A DNA stretch of 64,000 nt, taken from Centrapalus pauciflorus (Eukaryota; Streptophyta; Magnoliopsida; Asterales; Asteraceae). The translations under genes and the position numbers were made by a program. Below, in pieces: positions 51,101-61,007 of this stretch (the first letter of the stretch is position 1; each line of letters begins with the position of its first letter). Below the pieces are notes generated by a model. It saw only the letters and a list, made by a program, of their open reading frames with translations. It searched no databases and was not told the DNA's origin. Where the stretch lies: NCBI GenBank assembly GCA_020465985.1, contig JAANYP010000256.1, positions 81,379-145,378 on the forward strand, written 5' to 3'.

Positions 51101-54100
51101 TAAACCTGTATTTGGTGTGACTATTGTCCATGAAATGGCCACTTTATTTTTATCTGTGTGGCTGATTGCAACCATTCGGTCACACAACGAGTGTGTTTTT
51201 GTGGGCTGTGGTCACATAAAATTATGCCAAATGTGGCCGTAGGTGTTAAAAAGTGTGACCATATGCTCTTTTAATTGAGGTAAACTTGTATTTTGTGTGA
51301 CTATTGTCCATGTAATGGCCACTTTTTTTTTATTTGTGTGTGGCTGATTTCAACCACTTGGTCACACAACGAGTGTGTTGTTGTGGGCTTTGGTCACATA
51401 AAATTATGCCAAATGTGGCCGTAGGTGTTAAAAAGGGTGACCATATGCTATTTTAAGTGAGGTACACCTGTATTTGGTGTGACTATTGTCCATGCAATGG
51501 TCACTTCATTTTTATTTGTGTCTGGCTATTTGCAACCATTTGGTCACACAATGAGTGTGTTGTTGTGGGATTTCGTCACATAAAATTATATGAAATGTGG
51601 CCGTAGGTGTTAAAAAGTGTGAGCATATGCTCTTTTAATTTAGGTAAACTTGTATTTTGTTTGAATATTGCCCATGCAATGGCCACTTTATTTTTATTTT
51701 TGTGTGGCTGATTGCAACCATTTGGTCACACAACGAGTGTGTTGTTTTGAGCTTTGGTCACATAAAATTATTTCAAATGTGGCCGTAGGTGTTAAAAAGT
51801 TTGACCATATGCTCTTTTAATTGAGGTAAACTTGTATTTTGTGTGACTATTGTCCATGTAATGGCCACTTTATTTTTATTTGTGTGTGGCTGATTTCAAC
51901 CACTTGGTCACACAACGAGTGTGTTGTTGTGGGCTTTGGTCACATAAAATTATGCCAAATGTGGCCGTAGGTGTTAAAAAGTGTGACCATATGCTCTTTT
52001 CATTGAGGTAAACTTGTATTTTGTGTGACTATTGTCCATGCAGTGGCCTCTTTACTTTTATTTGTGTGTGGCTGATTGGAACCATTTGGTCACACAATGA
52101 GTGTGTTGTTGTCGGCTTTCGTCACATAAAATTATGTCAAACGTGGCCGTAGGTGTTAAAAAGTGTGACCATATGCTCTTTTAATTGAGGTAAACTTGTA
52201 TTTTGTGTGACTATTGTCCATGTAAAGGCCGCTTTATTTTTATTTGTGTGTTGTTGATTGCAAACATTTGGTCACACAACGAGTGTGTTGTTGTGGGCTT
52301 TGGTCACATAAAATTATGGCAAATGTGGCCGTAGGTGTTAAAAAGTGTGACCATATGCTCTTTAAAGTGTGGTAAACTCGTATTTTGTGTGACTATTGTC
52401 AATGCAATGACCACTTTATTTTATTTGTGATTAGCTGATTGCAACCATTTGCTCACACAACGTGTGTGTTGTTGTGGGCTTTGGTCACATAAAATTATGC
52501 CAAATGTGGCCGTAGGTGTTAAAAAGTGTGACCATATGCTCTTTTGAGTGAGGTAAAGTTGTATTTTGGGTGACTATTGTGCATGCAAAGGCCACTTCAT
52601 TTTTATTTGTGTCTGGTTGATTGCAACCATTTGGTCACACAATGAGTGTGTTGTTGTGGGCCTTGGTCACATAAAATTATGCCAAATGTGGTCGTAAGTG
52701 TTAAAAAGTTTGACCATATGCTCTTTTAATTGAGGTAAACTTGTATTTTGTGTGACTATTGTCCATGCAATGGCCACTTATTTTTATTTGTGTGTGGCTG
52801 ATTGAAACCATTTGGTCAGACAACGAGTGTGTTGTTGTGGGCTTTGGTCATTAATTTATGCCAAATGTGGTCGTAGGTGTTAAAAAGGGTGACCATATGC
52901 TATTTTAACTGAGGTAAAACTGTATTTGGTGTGACTATTGTCCATGCAATGGCCACTCCATTTTATTTGTGTGTGGCTGATTGCAACCATTTGGTCACAC
53001 AACTAGTGTGTTGTTGTGGGCTTTGGTCACATAAAATAATTCCAAATGTGGCCGTAGGTGTTAAAAAGTGTGACCATATACTATTTTAAGTGAGGTAAAC
53101 CTGTATTTGGTGTGACTATTGTCCATGCAATGGCCACTTCATTTTTATTTGTGTCTGGCTATTTGCAACCATTTGGTCACACAATGAGTGTGTTGTTGTG
53201 GGATTTCGTCACATAAAATTATGTCAAATGTGGCCGTAGGTGTTAAAAAGTGTGACCATATGCTCTTTTAATTGAGGTAAACTTGTGTTTTGTTCGAATA
53301 TTGCCCATGCAATGGCCACTTTATTTTTATTTTTGTGTGGCTGATTGCAACCATTTGGTCACACAACGAGTGTGTTATTTTGGGCTTTGGTCACATAAAA
53401 TTATGTCAAATGTGGCCGTAGGTGTTAAAAAGTGTGACCATATGCTATTTTAAGCGAGGTAAACCTTTTTTTTGTGTGACTATTGTCCATGCAATGGCCA
53501 CTTCATTTTTATTTGTGTCTAGACGATTGCAACCATTTGGTCACACAACGAGTGTGTTGTTGTGGGCCTTGGTCACATAAAATTATGCCGAATGTGGTCG
53601 TAGGTGTTAAAATGTTTGACCATATGCTCTTTTAATTGACGTAAACTTGTATTTTGTGTGACTATTGTCCATGCAATTGCCACTTTTATTTTATTTGTGT
53701 GTGGCTGATTGCAACCATTTGGTCACACAACGAGTGTGTTGTTGTGGGCTTTGGTCACATAAAATTATGCCAAATGTGGCCGTAGGTGTTAAAAAGTGTG
53801 ACCATATGCTATTTGAAGTGAGGTAAACCTGTATTTGGTGTGACTATTGTCCATGCAATGGCCACTTCATTTTTATTTGTCTCTGGCTATTTGCAACCAT
53901 TTGGTCACACAATGAGTGTGTTGTTGTGGGATTTCGTCACATAAAATTATGTCAAATGTGGCCGTAGGTGTTAAAAAGTGTGACCATATGCTCTTTTAAT
54001 TGAGGTAAACTTGTATTTTGTTTGAATATTGCCCATGCAATGGCCACTTTATTTTTATTTTTGTGTGGCTGATTGCAACCATTTGGTCACACAACGAGTA

Positions 54101-54310
54101 TGTTGTTTTGGGCTTTGGTCACATAAAATTATGTCAAATGTGGCCGTAGGTGTTAAAAAGTGTGACCATTTGCTCTTTTAATTGACGTAAACTTGTATTT
54201 TGTGTGACTATTGTCCACGCAATGGCCACTTTATTTTTATTTGTGTGTGGCTGATTGCAACCATTTGGTCACACAACGAGTGTGTTGTTGTGGGCTTTGG
54301 TCACATAAAA
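48181..54310. repeat. Satellite, mosaic of 3-mer and 6-mer monomers
   Basis: 3-mer units are interspersed with C-D pairs of the 6-mer (about 48176-48420 and 53441-53640) and with A monomers (about 49640-49740 and 51070-51190). A block of about 1454 bp (8 monomers) is tandemly duplicated: the divergent GCAG variant occurs at 50587 and 52040. The array runs into the assembly gap at 54311. Confidence 0.88.
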
Positions 54311-55071
54311 NNNNNNNNNNNNNNNNNNNNNNNNNNNNNNNNNNNNNNNNNNNNNNNNNNNNNNNNNNNNNNNNNNNNNNNNNNNNNNNNNNNNNNNNNN
54401 NNNNNNNNNNNNNNNNNNNNNNNNNNNNNNNNNNNNNNNNNNNNNNNNNNNNNNNNNNNNNNNNNNNNNNNNNNNNNNNNNNNNNNNNNNNNNNNNNNNN
54501 NNNNNNNNNNNNNNNNNNNNNNNNNNNNNNNNNNNNNNNNNNNNNNNNNNNNNNNNNNNNNNNNNNNNNNNNNNNNNNNNNNNNNNNNNNNNNNNNNNNN
54601 NNNNNNNNNNNNNNNNNNNNNNNNNNNNNNNNNNNNNNNNNNNNNNNNNNNNNNNNNNNNNNNNNNNNNNNNNNNNNNNNNNNNNNNNNNNNNNNNNNNN
54701 NNNNNNNNNNNNNNNNNNNNNNNNNNNNNNNNNNNNNNNNNNNNNNNNNNNNNNNNNNNNNNNNNNNNNNNNNNNNNNNNNNNNNNNNNNNNNNNNNNNN
54801 NNNNNNNNNNNNNNNNNNNNNNNNNNNNNNNNNNNNNNNNNNNNNNNNNNNNNNNNNNNNNNNNNNNNNNNNNNNNNNNNNNNNNNNNNNNNNNNNNNNN
54901 NNNNNNNNNNNNNNNNNNNNNNNNNNNNNNNNNNNNNNNNNNNNNNNNNNNNNNNNNNNNNNNNNNNNNNNNNNNNNNNNNNNNNNNNNNNNNNNNNNNN
55001 NNNNNNNNNNNNNNNNNNNNNNNNNNNNNNNNNNNNNNNNNNNNNNNNNNNNNNNNNNNNNNNNNNNNNNN
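54311..55071. other. Assembly gap (761 N)
   Basis: An unbroken run of N lies inside the satellite, which is recognisable on both sides. Any open frame reported across it is meaningless. The gap may hide more satellite or the terminal part of the neighbouring transposon. Confidence 0.99.
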
Positions 55072-55213
55072 TAAAATGATGTCAAATGTGGCCGTAGGTG
55101 TTAAAAAGTGTGACCATAATTGTTCACCCAATGACCACTTAAATGTTATGTTGTATTTAGTCACACAAATATTTAATCAAACAGTGGCCACAAGGTGTGA
55201 CCATATGATATAT
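55072..55213. repeat. Degenerate satellite edge
   Basis: The first 45 bases match the monomer (GTCAAATGTGGCCGTAGGTG and GTGTGACCAT). The rest keeps only short motifs: AATGACCAC, TAGTCACAC, AGTGGCCAC and GGTGTGACCATAT. It is the transition from satellite to the transposase-family gene, which ends 60 bases further on. It could be an old decayed monomer or an original subterminal region with GGTCACA-like motifs. Confidence 0.75.
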
Positions 55214-55485
55214 TTATTTATATAGCACCACAAAAAAATGGAATATGTACATGTACAGTAATTGGATCAAATATTAATGAGGACTGTAATGTAATGACTT
55301 TTGAGTCTTCAATCTGGTCTTCGCTTGTCTTTGCAAATCATGACTAGTCACACAAATCGATTTTTGGTTGTTTCGCTTTCGTTTTACTTCTGGTGCAACA
55401 CCAGCTGCTGCCTTTCGTCTAAAATCTGGTGGTGTTACCTGTAATAAGAAACAAGGTGTATATCTATGAAACACTAATTAAAATG

Positions 55486-55488
<3 letters not shown>

Positions 55489-55546
<58 letters not shown>
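55489..55546. repeat. (AT)n microsatellite in intron 8 of the Ptta gene
   Basis: 29 AT units without interruption lie in the intron between exons 8 and 9. Open frames reading through it as Tyr-Ile repeats are artefacts. Confidence 0.98.
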
Positions 55547-55549
<3 letters not shown>

Positions 55550-55927
55550 GCTAGCTACGCAAAATACCTCGTGATCCTCATCAATAATCATTTTGTCCTT
55601 GGGCCATGCATAAAAACCACCTACTGCGTCTTTAGCTGTTATGAAACCATTGTTTCCTTCGTCCGGAATACAAGCTGAATCCACTATCGATTGGTCAACG
55701 GAGTCATCTGGGAGTGGTGTGTTATGAAGCATCAGTTTTTCATCTATCAGGTAGACAGTACCCTTAGCAATGATGCTTGCCCTCTTTGTGTTCCAGAGTC
55801 TATAGCTGAACATCTAAGGAAAATGATAATGATTGTTATATATTTATTTTAAATTTGTATGTATGCATGCATCAGAATTTGATTAAACTGAAGATCAATG
55901 TACGTATGATATTTTGGATGAATAAAT

Positions 55928-56350
55928 TGTTGGGAAAAATATCACGTAGTATAAATGTCAAGCTGCTAGTTGAGGTGTTCATGCTGTTAGCATACTTATG
56001 GGGTGGTTACAATTCTGTAGTTGTTAGTTTTAGAAACTCAAGCTGCTAGTTCAAGAAAGTCAAGCTGCTTGAGTCAAATGATGAATTTGCTTATTGATAA
56101 TATCAAATCGAATAGAAAGATCAGAAGATTTGAAGATATCTCTCAAAGATAAATTGTAGTTTTACAAGGAATCAAATAGAATAGAAAAAAGAGTAGACAG
56201 AAGTTCTCAATACACACACGTAATATTTTGCTATTCTGTTTTAAGTTTTTCTAAGCCTTTAAGGTTGTAAAAGCCTAAGAACAGTCTGTGTTCTTCGTCT
56301 AATCAAAAGAAATAGAGGGTCTTGTGAAAGCTGTAATCATTCTGAGTTTG
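55928..56350 (+). mobile_element. LTR fragment related to the copia LTR at 60338
   Basis: It begins TGTTGGGAAA, repeats GTCAAGCTGCTAGT and CAAGCTGCTAGTTCAAG, and ends after AAGAACAGTCTGTGTTCTTC, GTCTAATCAAA and a TGTAATCATTCTGAG segment, all with counterparts in the same order in the copia LTR 60338-60994. It fills most of intron 7 of the Ptta gene. The right part of the LTR (from about 60815) is missing and no clear target duplication was seen, so it is a truncated solo-LTR-like copy. The boundary at the right is approximate. Confidence 0.75.
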
Positions 56351-57275
56351 AAAGTTATATACCTGCGGTTGTTTTGGCACTGTTGGAGAGTGCTGCCTCT
56401 TTTGCCTAGGTTTAGTATTCTTCGTGACTTGTGAATCAGGCGGTGTGCTGTTTGGCTCGCCAACAGATTTACCAATCGATTTCTATATATAAAACTCGGT
56501 AAATTAATAAGTCATGTATATATGTGAAACTATTAAATCACAGTGAACTCGAAAATAATATTAAACTGATCAATTTAATTTAAATATTTGAATACTTGCA
56601 TTTGTTTGTACAGCTGGTATTTCCTTCGCAAAATGGCCCTCATCCTGATGAGTATTGGCAGTGTTAGGATTAACGACCAATGGTGGAGACACCACTAATA
56701 AAAATTAAGAAATGCATTTGTTAGTAAAATAAATGTTTATAAAATGTTAATTAGCATAATTATTACAATATATGGTTTCCTCGGATTCTGGTGCATGAGT
56801 TGACAATGATTCTGGCTTCTCCCCTTGTGCAGAATACCGAGCCATAAGTTGGTGAACCATTGCCTGTGTATCTTCCACTTTCGTTGTCAACAACTTTATC
56901 TGAAGTTCTTTGTCTTCACGTTCGCGTCCTAGATCAGCTTCACTTTCGCGTCTCTCAGCTTCACGTTCGCGTCTCTCAGCAGTAAGTGCTGATTCAAGTA
57001 GTTTGACTCTCTCATCATCTGATGCTTTTCTCCGAGGAATATTAAAATATTTTCTGATTGTCACTCTGTTGCCCACTCCTCTTGCATATCCTTACTTTTC
57101 AGGACCAAATACCTCTGTGAAGGCATCAGTCCCCTCATCAACCATTAAGGTTCCGGCTTTGATATTGTCCTCGGTGGCTCTCTGCATTAAAGATTCCAAT
57201 AGGCAGTAAGTAATTTGTTCAATGAAAATAAACATGAATATGTAATTAAATTATGTATTAGCATATATCTGTCAA

Positions 57276-57277
<2 letters not shown>

Positions 57278-57365
<88 letters not shown>
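57278..57365. repeat. (AT)n microsatellite in intron 4 of the Ptta gene
   Basis: 44 AT units without interruption lie just downstream (minus strand) of the exon 4 donor proposed at 57382. It generates false Tyr-Ile open frames on both strands. Confidence 0.98.
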
Positions 57366-57368
<3 letters not shown>

Positions 57369-58489
57369 AAAATGCTTTCTACTTCATCGGCCTTTGCTTT
57401 AGTCCTTTCATCTCGACATACCCCTTCTTTGTTTTGCCTTCCTTTCAACCACATTATACCACGTGGGGGTTCTTCATCTGCTTCAATTACTTTTTCTTCG
57501 ATCTTATAATCATCAAATACACATGTAAAGTTAAACCAATTAGTATATATATACAGTACTTAGAAAATAGAAAAAACAGAAAACATTAAAAAATTAATTA
57601 CTGTTCAATAAATGTAGTTACCAATTTTTTTTTCCACATATTCGTATCTACCTCGTCCCATAGTATGCGGATAAACAGACATGGAGCGCGCCTCTTTAGA
57701 TGCATCTGACTTTTTCTTAATTTTATAATAAATGATAGTTAATTAAAGTTTGCAAACACAATTTATAATATGAAAGATATAGTATGGAATTAATTATAAT
57801 ATAACCAAAACCTTGTAAGCTTCCGTGCTTGTATACTGTACAAAATTAACCCATTCTTTGTGCTTGACAATTGCACTATATTTGGGTGGGACTTGATTTA
57901 GTTTTGAAGGCTTATCTTTGTTGGGCAGTATGTACTTTTCCCTCAATTTCCTTCTGAAGTTCCTTAGATGTGCACCAAGACGATTCATTACTAACTTTCT
58001 GTATGTCTCATCAACATCAAAATATCGTTGTAAAATAACAAATTAAATACACAAATCTGATTAACAGCAATGTTGTTTAATTTTTGAACATTAAGAAGTT
58101 AAACATATATAATTTGTTAAAACTAACCGTGATTTCATCCCATAGCTTACCTCTTGCTTCTGAATCGACCTACTTCCATGTCAGAATCTTCAAGCCTCTG
58201 TGCTCACGAACCATGTCTCCTAAAAAACTTGCAAACACTGTTATGTGATCTCCTGTTAGCCTATCCATTGTATAAAACGTTACCTTGAGCTTTAATGCAC
58301 CAAGTATGCTGTACCGGTTGTGAAACTTAGATAACCTTGTTGTGCCCCTAGGCGGAACTACTATTTTGATTGGACTTGCATTGATTGTTCATCATAATCA
58401 TCATACTCCTCTGATTCATATCCATCATGATCATCTGCCTCGCCATTATTCTGAAGAACAAGTTGATTGTTCATGGTTTCAGTATCCAT

Positions 58490-58749
58490 GATCCTTTAGT
58501 TCTTTTGGAGAGAGTTGAAAAAAATTAAAAATTATGAAGATTAGACAGAAAAGTGTATAAGCAGATTAATGATTGTGTTTGTAGGCAATAACTGTAATTA
58601 TCAAAGTTAAAAAAATGTAAAACGGCAAGTGTAATTTAAAATTTTCGCATAAATTTTGGCTCCATTTTTTAAATATATCGGTCCAAAATTAATATTTCGG
58701 TCCAACATTAATAAAAATATCAGAAATGTTTTATGAAAAAATTCAATAA
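58490..58749. other. AT-rich stretch upstream of the Ptta gene, nothing recognised
   Basis: The sequence is AT-rich. A short TCGGTCCAA motif is repeated at about 58678 and 58698. No clear TATA box position, terminal inverted repeat or CACTA end was found. Confidence 0.5.
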
Positions 58750-58756
58750 GGCATGA

Positions 58757-58822
58757 CTTAGCTTAGTGGTAAAGGTGGTGGATAGTGTTAGTGTGTTGGG
58801 TTGGTCACGTGTTCGAGTCTAA
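58757..58822 (+). other. tRNA-like sequence with Pol III A and B boxes (SINE head or tRNA relic)
   Basis: TAGCTTAGTGGTAAAGG (58759-58775) resembles an A box and GTGTTCGAGTC (58809-58819) a B box, 33 bases apart, which is a normal spacing. The cloverleaf is not convincing (no CCA-ready acceptor pairing seen), so it is not a functional tRNA gene. Plant tRNA-derived SINEs start this way, but no terminal A/T tail or target duplication was identified. Confidence 0.45.
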
Positions 58823-58854
58823 CATATATGTAACTTCTTTGCCTTTTTTATTTT

Positions 58855-59095
58855 GTAAGTGATAATGATATAAATTATATATTATATTTTGAACGACTAG
58901 AATATCATTAATAACCAAAGTTATATACGCTAAATAACTTATACCTGCAATTTGGGTATAGTTTAACGACCATTTTTTTGCAATTTACTCTAATTGGAAT
59001 TCAAACCAACTAAAATGATAAACCAACATTTGTACATAAACCTAAACATATATATGTTTTATTATAAATCAAAACGTAGTTTACAAAATAATTAT
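58855..59095. repeat. Direct repeat, copy 1
   Basis: GTAAGTGATAATGATATAAA, then CTAGAATATCATTAA, then CTCTAATTGGAATTCAAACC, then GATAAACCAACATTTGTACA and ATTATAAATCAAAA occur in the same order at 59316-59505. This copy carries about 50 extra bases around 58945-58990 (CCTGCAATTTGGGTATAG region). No coding potential. Confidence 0.85.
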
Positions 59096-59315
59096 GTGAG
59101 TAATTTGAACCTAACTTTTATTGTTCATGGAATGGAATGCAAATGAAATGATTATATATAACCTAAGTTTACTAAATAATTTCTTGATTAATTTAACCTA
59201 AGTTTTATTATTTCAGTATACTTAAATTGGGACTGTTTTCACAAATCTCGAACTGTTAGTTCATTTTTTCACGTTGTTAGCCCATTTTCTCTAGCTGTTA
59301 AGTGATATATATTGT
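59096..59315. other. AT-rich spacer between direct repeats, nothing recognised
   Basis: It holds no open frame of note. AACTGTTAGTTC and GCTGTTAAG motifs faintly resemble the copia LTR but are too short to call. Confidence 0.4.
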
Positions 59316-59505
59316 GTAAGTGATAATGATATAAATTAAATCTTATATTTTGAACGGCTAGAATATCATTAACAATCAAAGACATATAAGCTAAATAACA
59401 TACTCTAATTGGAATTCAAACCAAAAAATATGATAAACCAACATTTGTACATAAACGTAAAAATATATTGTATTATAAATCAAAAGCTGCTTTAAGTAAT
59501 TACAT
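59316..59505. repeat. Direct repeat, copy 2
   Basis: It matches copy 1 with perhaps 10% substitutions and lacks the internal 50 bases. The pair could be an imperfect tandem duplication or the ends of an unrecognised small transposon. Confidence 0.85.
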
Positions 59506-59549
59506 AATTGTATCAAAACCATACATTCACATCCCTGGTTTGTATAAAA

Positions 59550-60181
59550 TTATGAACAAGCATCCCAAATACAAACATTACAATAAAAAATGTATTCGTT
59601 TACAAAAACAAACCCTCTAATTAATGCTTCATCTCGCCACTTGTGTTGTTGGCAAGAATGACTCAACCGGTTGAAATGCCTTGGTAGAAGCCTCATGCGA
59701 TCCTGCATCAGTAACCGACGTACTTTGGCAGCCGTTTCGGTGACTGACTGCGGACGCGTTGAAGAGTTCTTGAAGGCATCATTCAACAGCCGCCTAGCGT
59801 CGTTTACGCTCTGTCCTCCTTCTGCCATTAGAAGCATTCTTAGGAGAAACTTAGCATTAAGTGATCCGGAACGTGCTGCCCTTTGCAGCTTCTCCTTTCC
59901 TTCCGTCTCCAAACCCGCATAAAATATATGTAACTGTTGATCAAGACAATACAGAAACATAAATATTTATTTCATGTTTAGGCAAATAAAAAAAACAATA
60001 GAAAGCATGGAAAATATAATGTACCAATCCATCGTTAAAGAGCATGTTAATGTTTCCCTTCTCCATCAGAAGGTAAAGCAGTTGAGATTTTGGTCCCCTA
60101 AACCCAATTCTGAGGATGGAATCAACTTCCATCATCTCGTAAACGATGTCAGACTTAGATTCGCGTTTAAAGCTTTTGCAA
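59550..60181 (-). pseudogene. F-box protein (At2g35280/At1g67623-like) 3' fragment, two exons, F-box missing
   Basis: Exons are 60025-60181 and 59550-59933, with GT/AG borders and phase 0 at the shared intron. The first begins after TTACAG with CKSFKRESKSDIVYE, then LRIGFRGPKSQLLYLL and MLFNDGL. The second has GLETEGKEKLQRAARSG, LLRMLLMAEGG, AAKVRRLL, a late SCQQHKW segment and a terminal CNVCIWDAC. This matches the part after the F-box in a large plant family of F-box proteins with a Sel1-like helical region, which act as substrate adaptors of SCF ubiquitin ligases. The family's C-terminus and stop are present, but the upstream exon with the F-box is absent up to the copia LTR at 60338. It may have been separated by the copia insertion or lost. 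Without it, SCF function is not expected. The open part has no internal stop. Confidence 0.78.
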
Positions 60182-60337
60182 CTGTAATGAATGCAGACAT
60201 AAAAGCTTAATAAAACGTACTCTTAAATAGACAAATACGTCATGTTCATTCAGAAAATCTAAAATCTAAGCCCAAAGTAATGGGCTACAGTTCATTAAAC
60301 TTAATGTATCTCTTAAATCGGCAAATACATCATAATC
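60182..60337. other. Short spacer between F-box fragment and copia LTR
   Basis: It contains two degenerate copies, 90 bases apart, of TCTTAAAT..GCAAATAC-like sequence (60221 and 60311), and a small inverted repeat GCCCA...TGGGC near 60277. No gene is seen. Confidence 0.5.
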
Positions 60338-60994
60338 TGTTGGGAAATAATCTAAGTATGTCAAGCTGTTAGTTAGGATTTCTCAAGCTGTTAGTAGTAT
60401 TTCTGTGTAATTACAAAGTTCAAGCTGCCAGTTCAATAAACTCGAGCAGCTAGTTCAAAAGTTCCAGCCGCTCAATAGATAGATAACAGAAAGTGATAAA
60501 ATTCAGGAAGTGATAAAGATTTCAAGATTTGAAGATCTTCCAAGCATATCTACAACCAGAGAAATCACAGTTTGTCAAGGAAATAAATCAGAAGACTATA
60601 AATCAGAAGACTATAAATAAATCAGAAGACTATAAATAGGAAATAAATCAGAAGACTATAAATCAGAAGACTTAAGCATATCGTGGTGCTTAAGTTTTTA
60701 TATTGTATTTGCATTCTGATTAAAGTTTCTAAAATCCTCTAAGGTTGAAAAAAACCCTAAGAACAGTTTGTGTTCTTCGTCTAATCAAACAGATTAGAGG
60801 TGATTGTAATCAGAGTTTGGCAATATAAAGGTTTCGATATTGATTGTGTTTATTTGATTATCTGCTCATTATTGTTCTGAAAGTTTTCTTAAAACAATTA
60901 AGTGTTATTCCGCAAACTTTTTAATTTGACTTTGATTCAAAACGAGGTTATTGGTTTAACTCTCAGTTAATCTTAGGTGATTTTGATCTTGACA
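60338..60994 (+). repeat. Copia 5' LTR
   Basis: 657 bp from TGTTGGGAAA to TTGACA, ending two bases before the PBS. It contains the TATAAAT repeat cluster at 60581-60673 and the conserved AAGAACAGTTTGTGTTCTTC segment shared with the fragment at 55928-56350. Confidence 0.85.
60581..60673 (+). promoter_or_regulatory. Tandem AATCAGAAGACTATA repeats with several TATA-like boxes in the copia LTR
   Basis: Five copies of AATCAGAAGACT are present; four are followed by ATAAAT, so the segment offers CTATAAATCAG, CTATAAATAAATC and CTATAAATAGG. A 36-bp unit starting AGGAAATAAATCAG is present twice, 59 bp apart. The position inside the LTR suits a promoter; which TATA is used is unknown. Confidence 0.65.
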
Positions 60995-60996
60995 AG

Positions 60997-61007
60997 TGGT
61001 ATCAGAG
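60997..61007 (+). other. Primer binding site of the copia element
   Basis: TGGTATCAGAG, complementary to the 3' end of initiator methionine tRNA, lies two bases after the LTR. The typical final C is replaced by T. Confidence 0.92.

Larger units (their letters stand above)
55274..58489 (-). pseudogene. Ptta/En-Spm (CACTA-associated) transposase-family gene, nine exons, inactivated
   Basis: Proposed exons: 58128-58489, 57812-58027, 57622-57715, 57383-57495, 56767-57181, 56612-56694, 56363-56482, 55568-55813 and 55274-55438; apart from the defects below, all phases fit. The product would be about 600 residues: an acidic N-terminus; a RGTTRLSKF region with KLWDEI; NFRRKLREKYILPN and KEWVNFVQY; YPHTMGRGRYEYVEKK; ADEEPPRGIMWLKGRQNKEG; EVFGPEK and GVGNRVTIRKYF, as in plant transposase_24 (Ptta/En-Spm) proteins; then a coiled-coil Glu/Arg-rich stretch; a proline/lysine linker; and a DUF8039-like domain in exon 8 (GTVYLIDEKL to GGFYAWPKDK). 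Such proteins accompany CACTA transposons; DNA-binding is inferred. Defects: frame change near 58370-58395, TAG at 58170-58172, TAA at 57092-57094, and intron 1 ending TTTTACAA, not AG. No TNP2-type transposase is in the window. Confidence 0.85.

Noticed and set aside
54200..55225. Long open frames spanning the N run
   Set aside because: They exist only because N cannot create stop codons.
55227..55243. CACCACAAAAAAATGG as a CACTA terminal inverted repeat
   Set aside because: It differs from CACTACAA at the key position, would leave under 50 bases between the terminus and the gene's stop codon, and no matching inverted end was found to the right.
55855..56049. Open frame at 55855-56049 on the plus strand
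   Set aside because: It lies in the copia LTR fragment within an intron and has no protein similarity that I recognise.
57215..57589. Tyr-Ile repeat open frames across (AT)n tracts (also 55478-55813 N-terminal extension)
   Set aside because: AT dinucleotide repeats read as Tyr-Ile; only the flanking exon parts are credible.
59974..60210. Plus-strand open frame opposite the F-box fragment
   Set aside because: The minus strand carries the family motifs and splice borders; this is its shadow.
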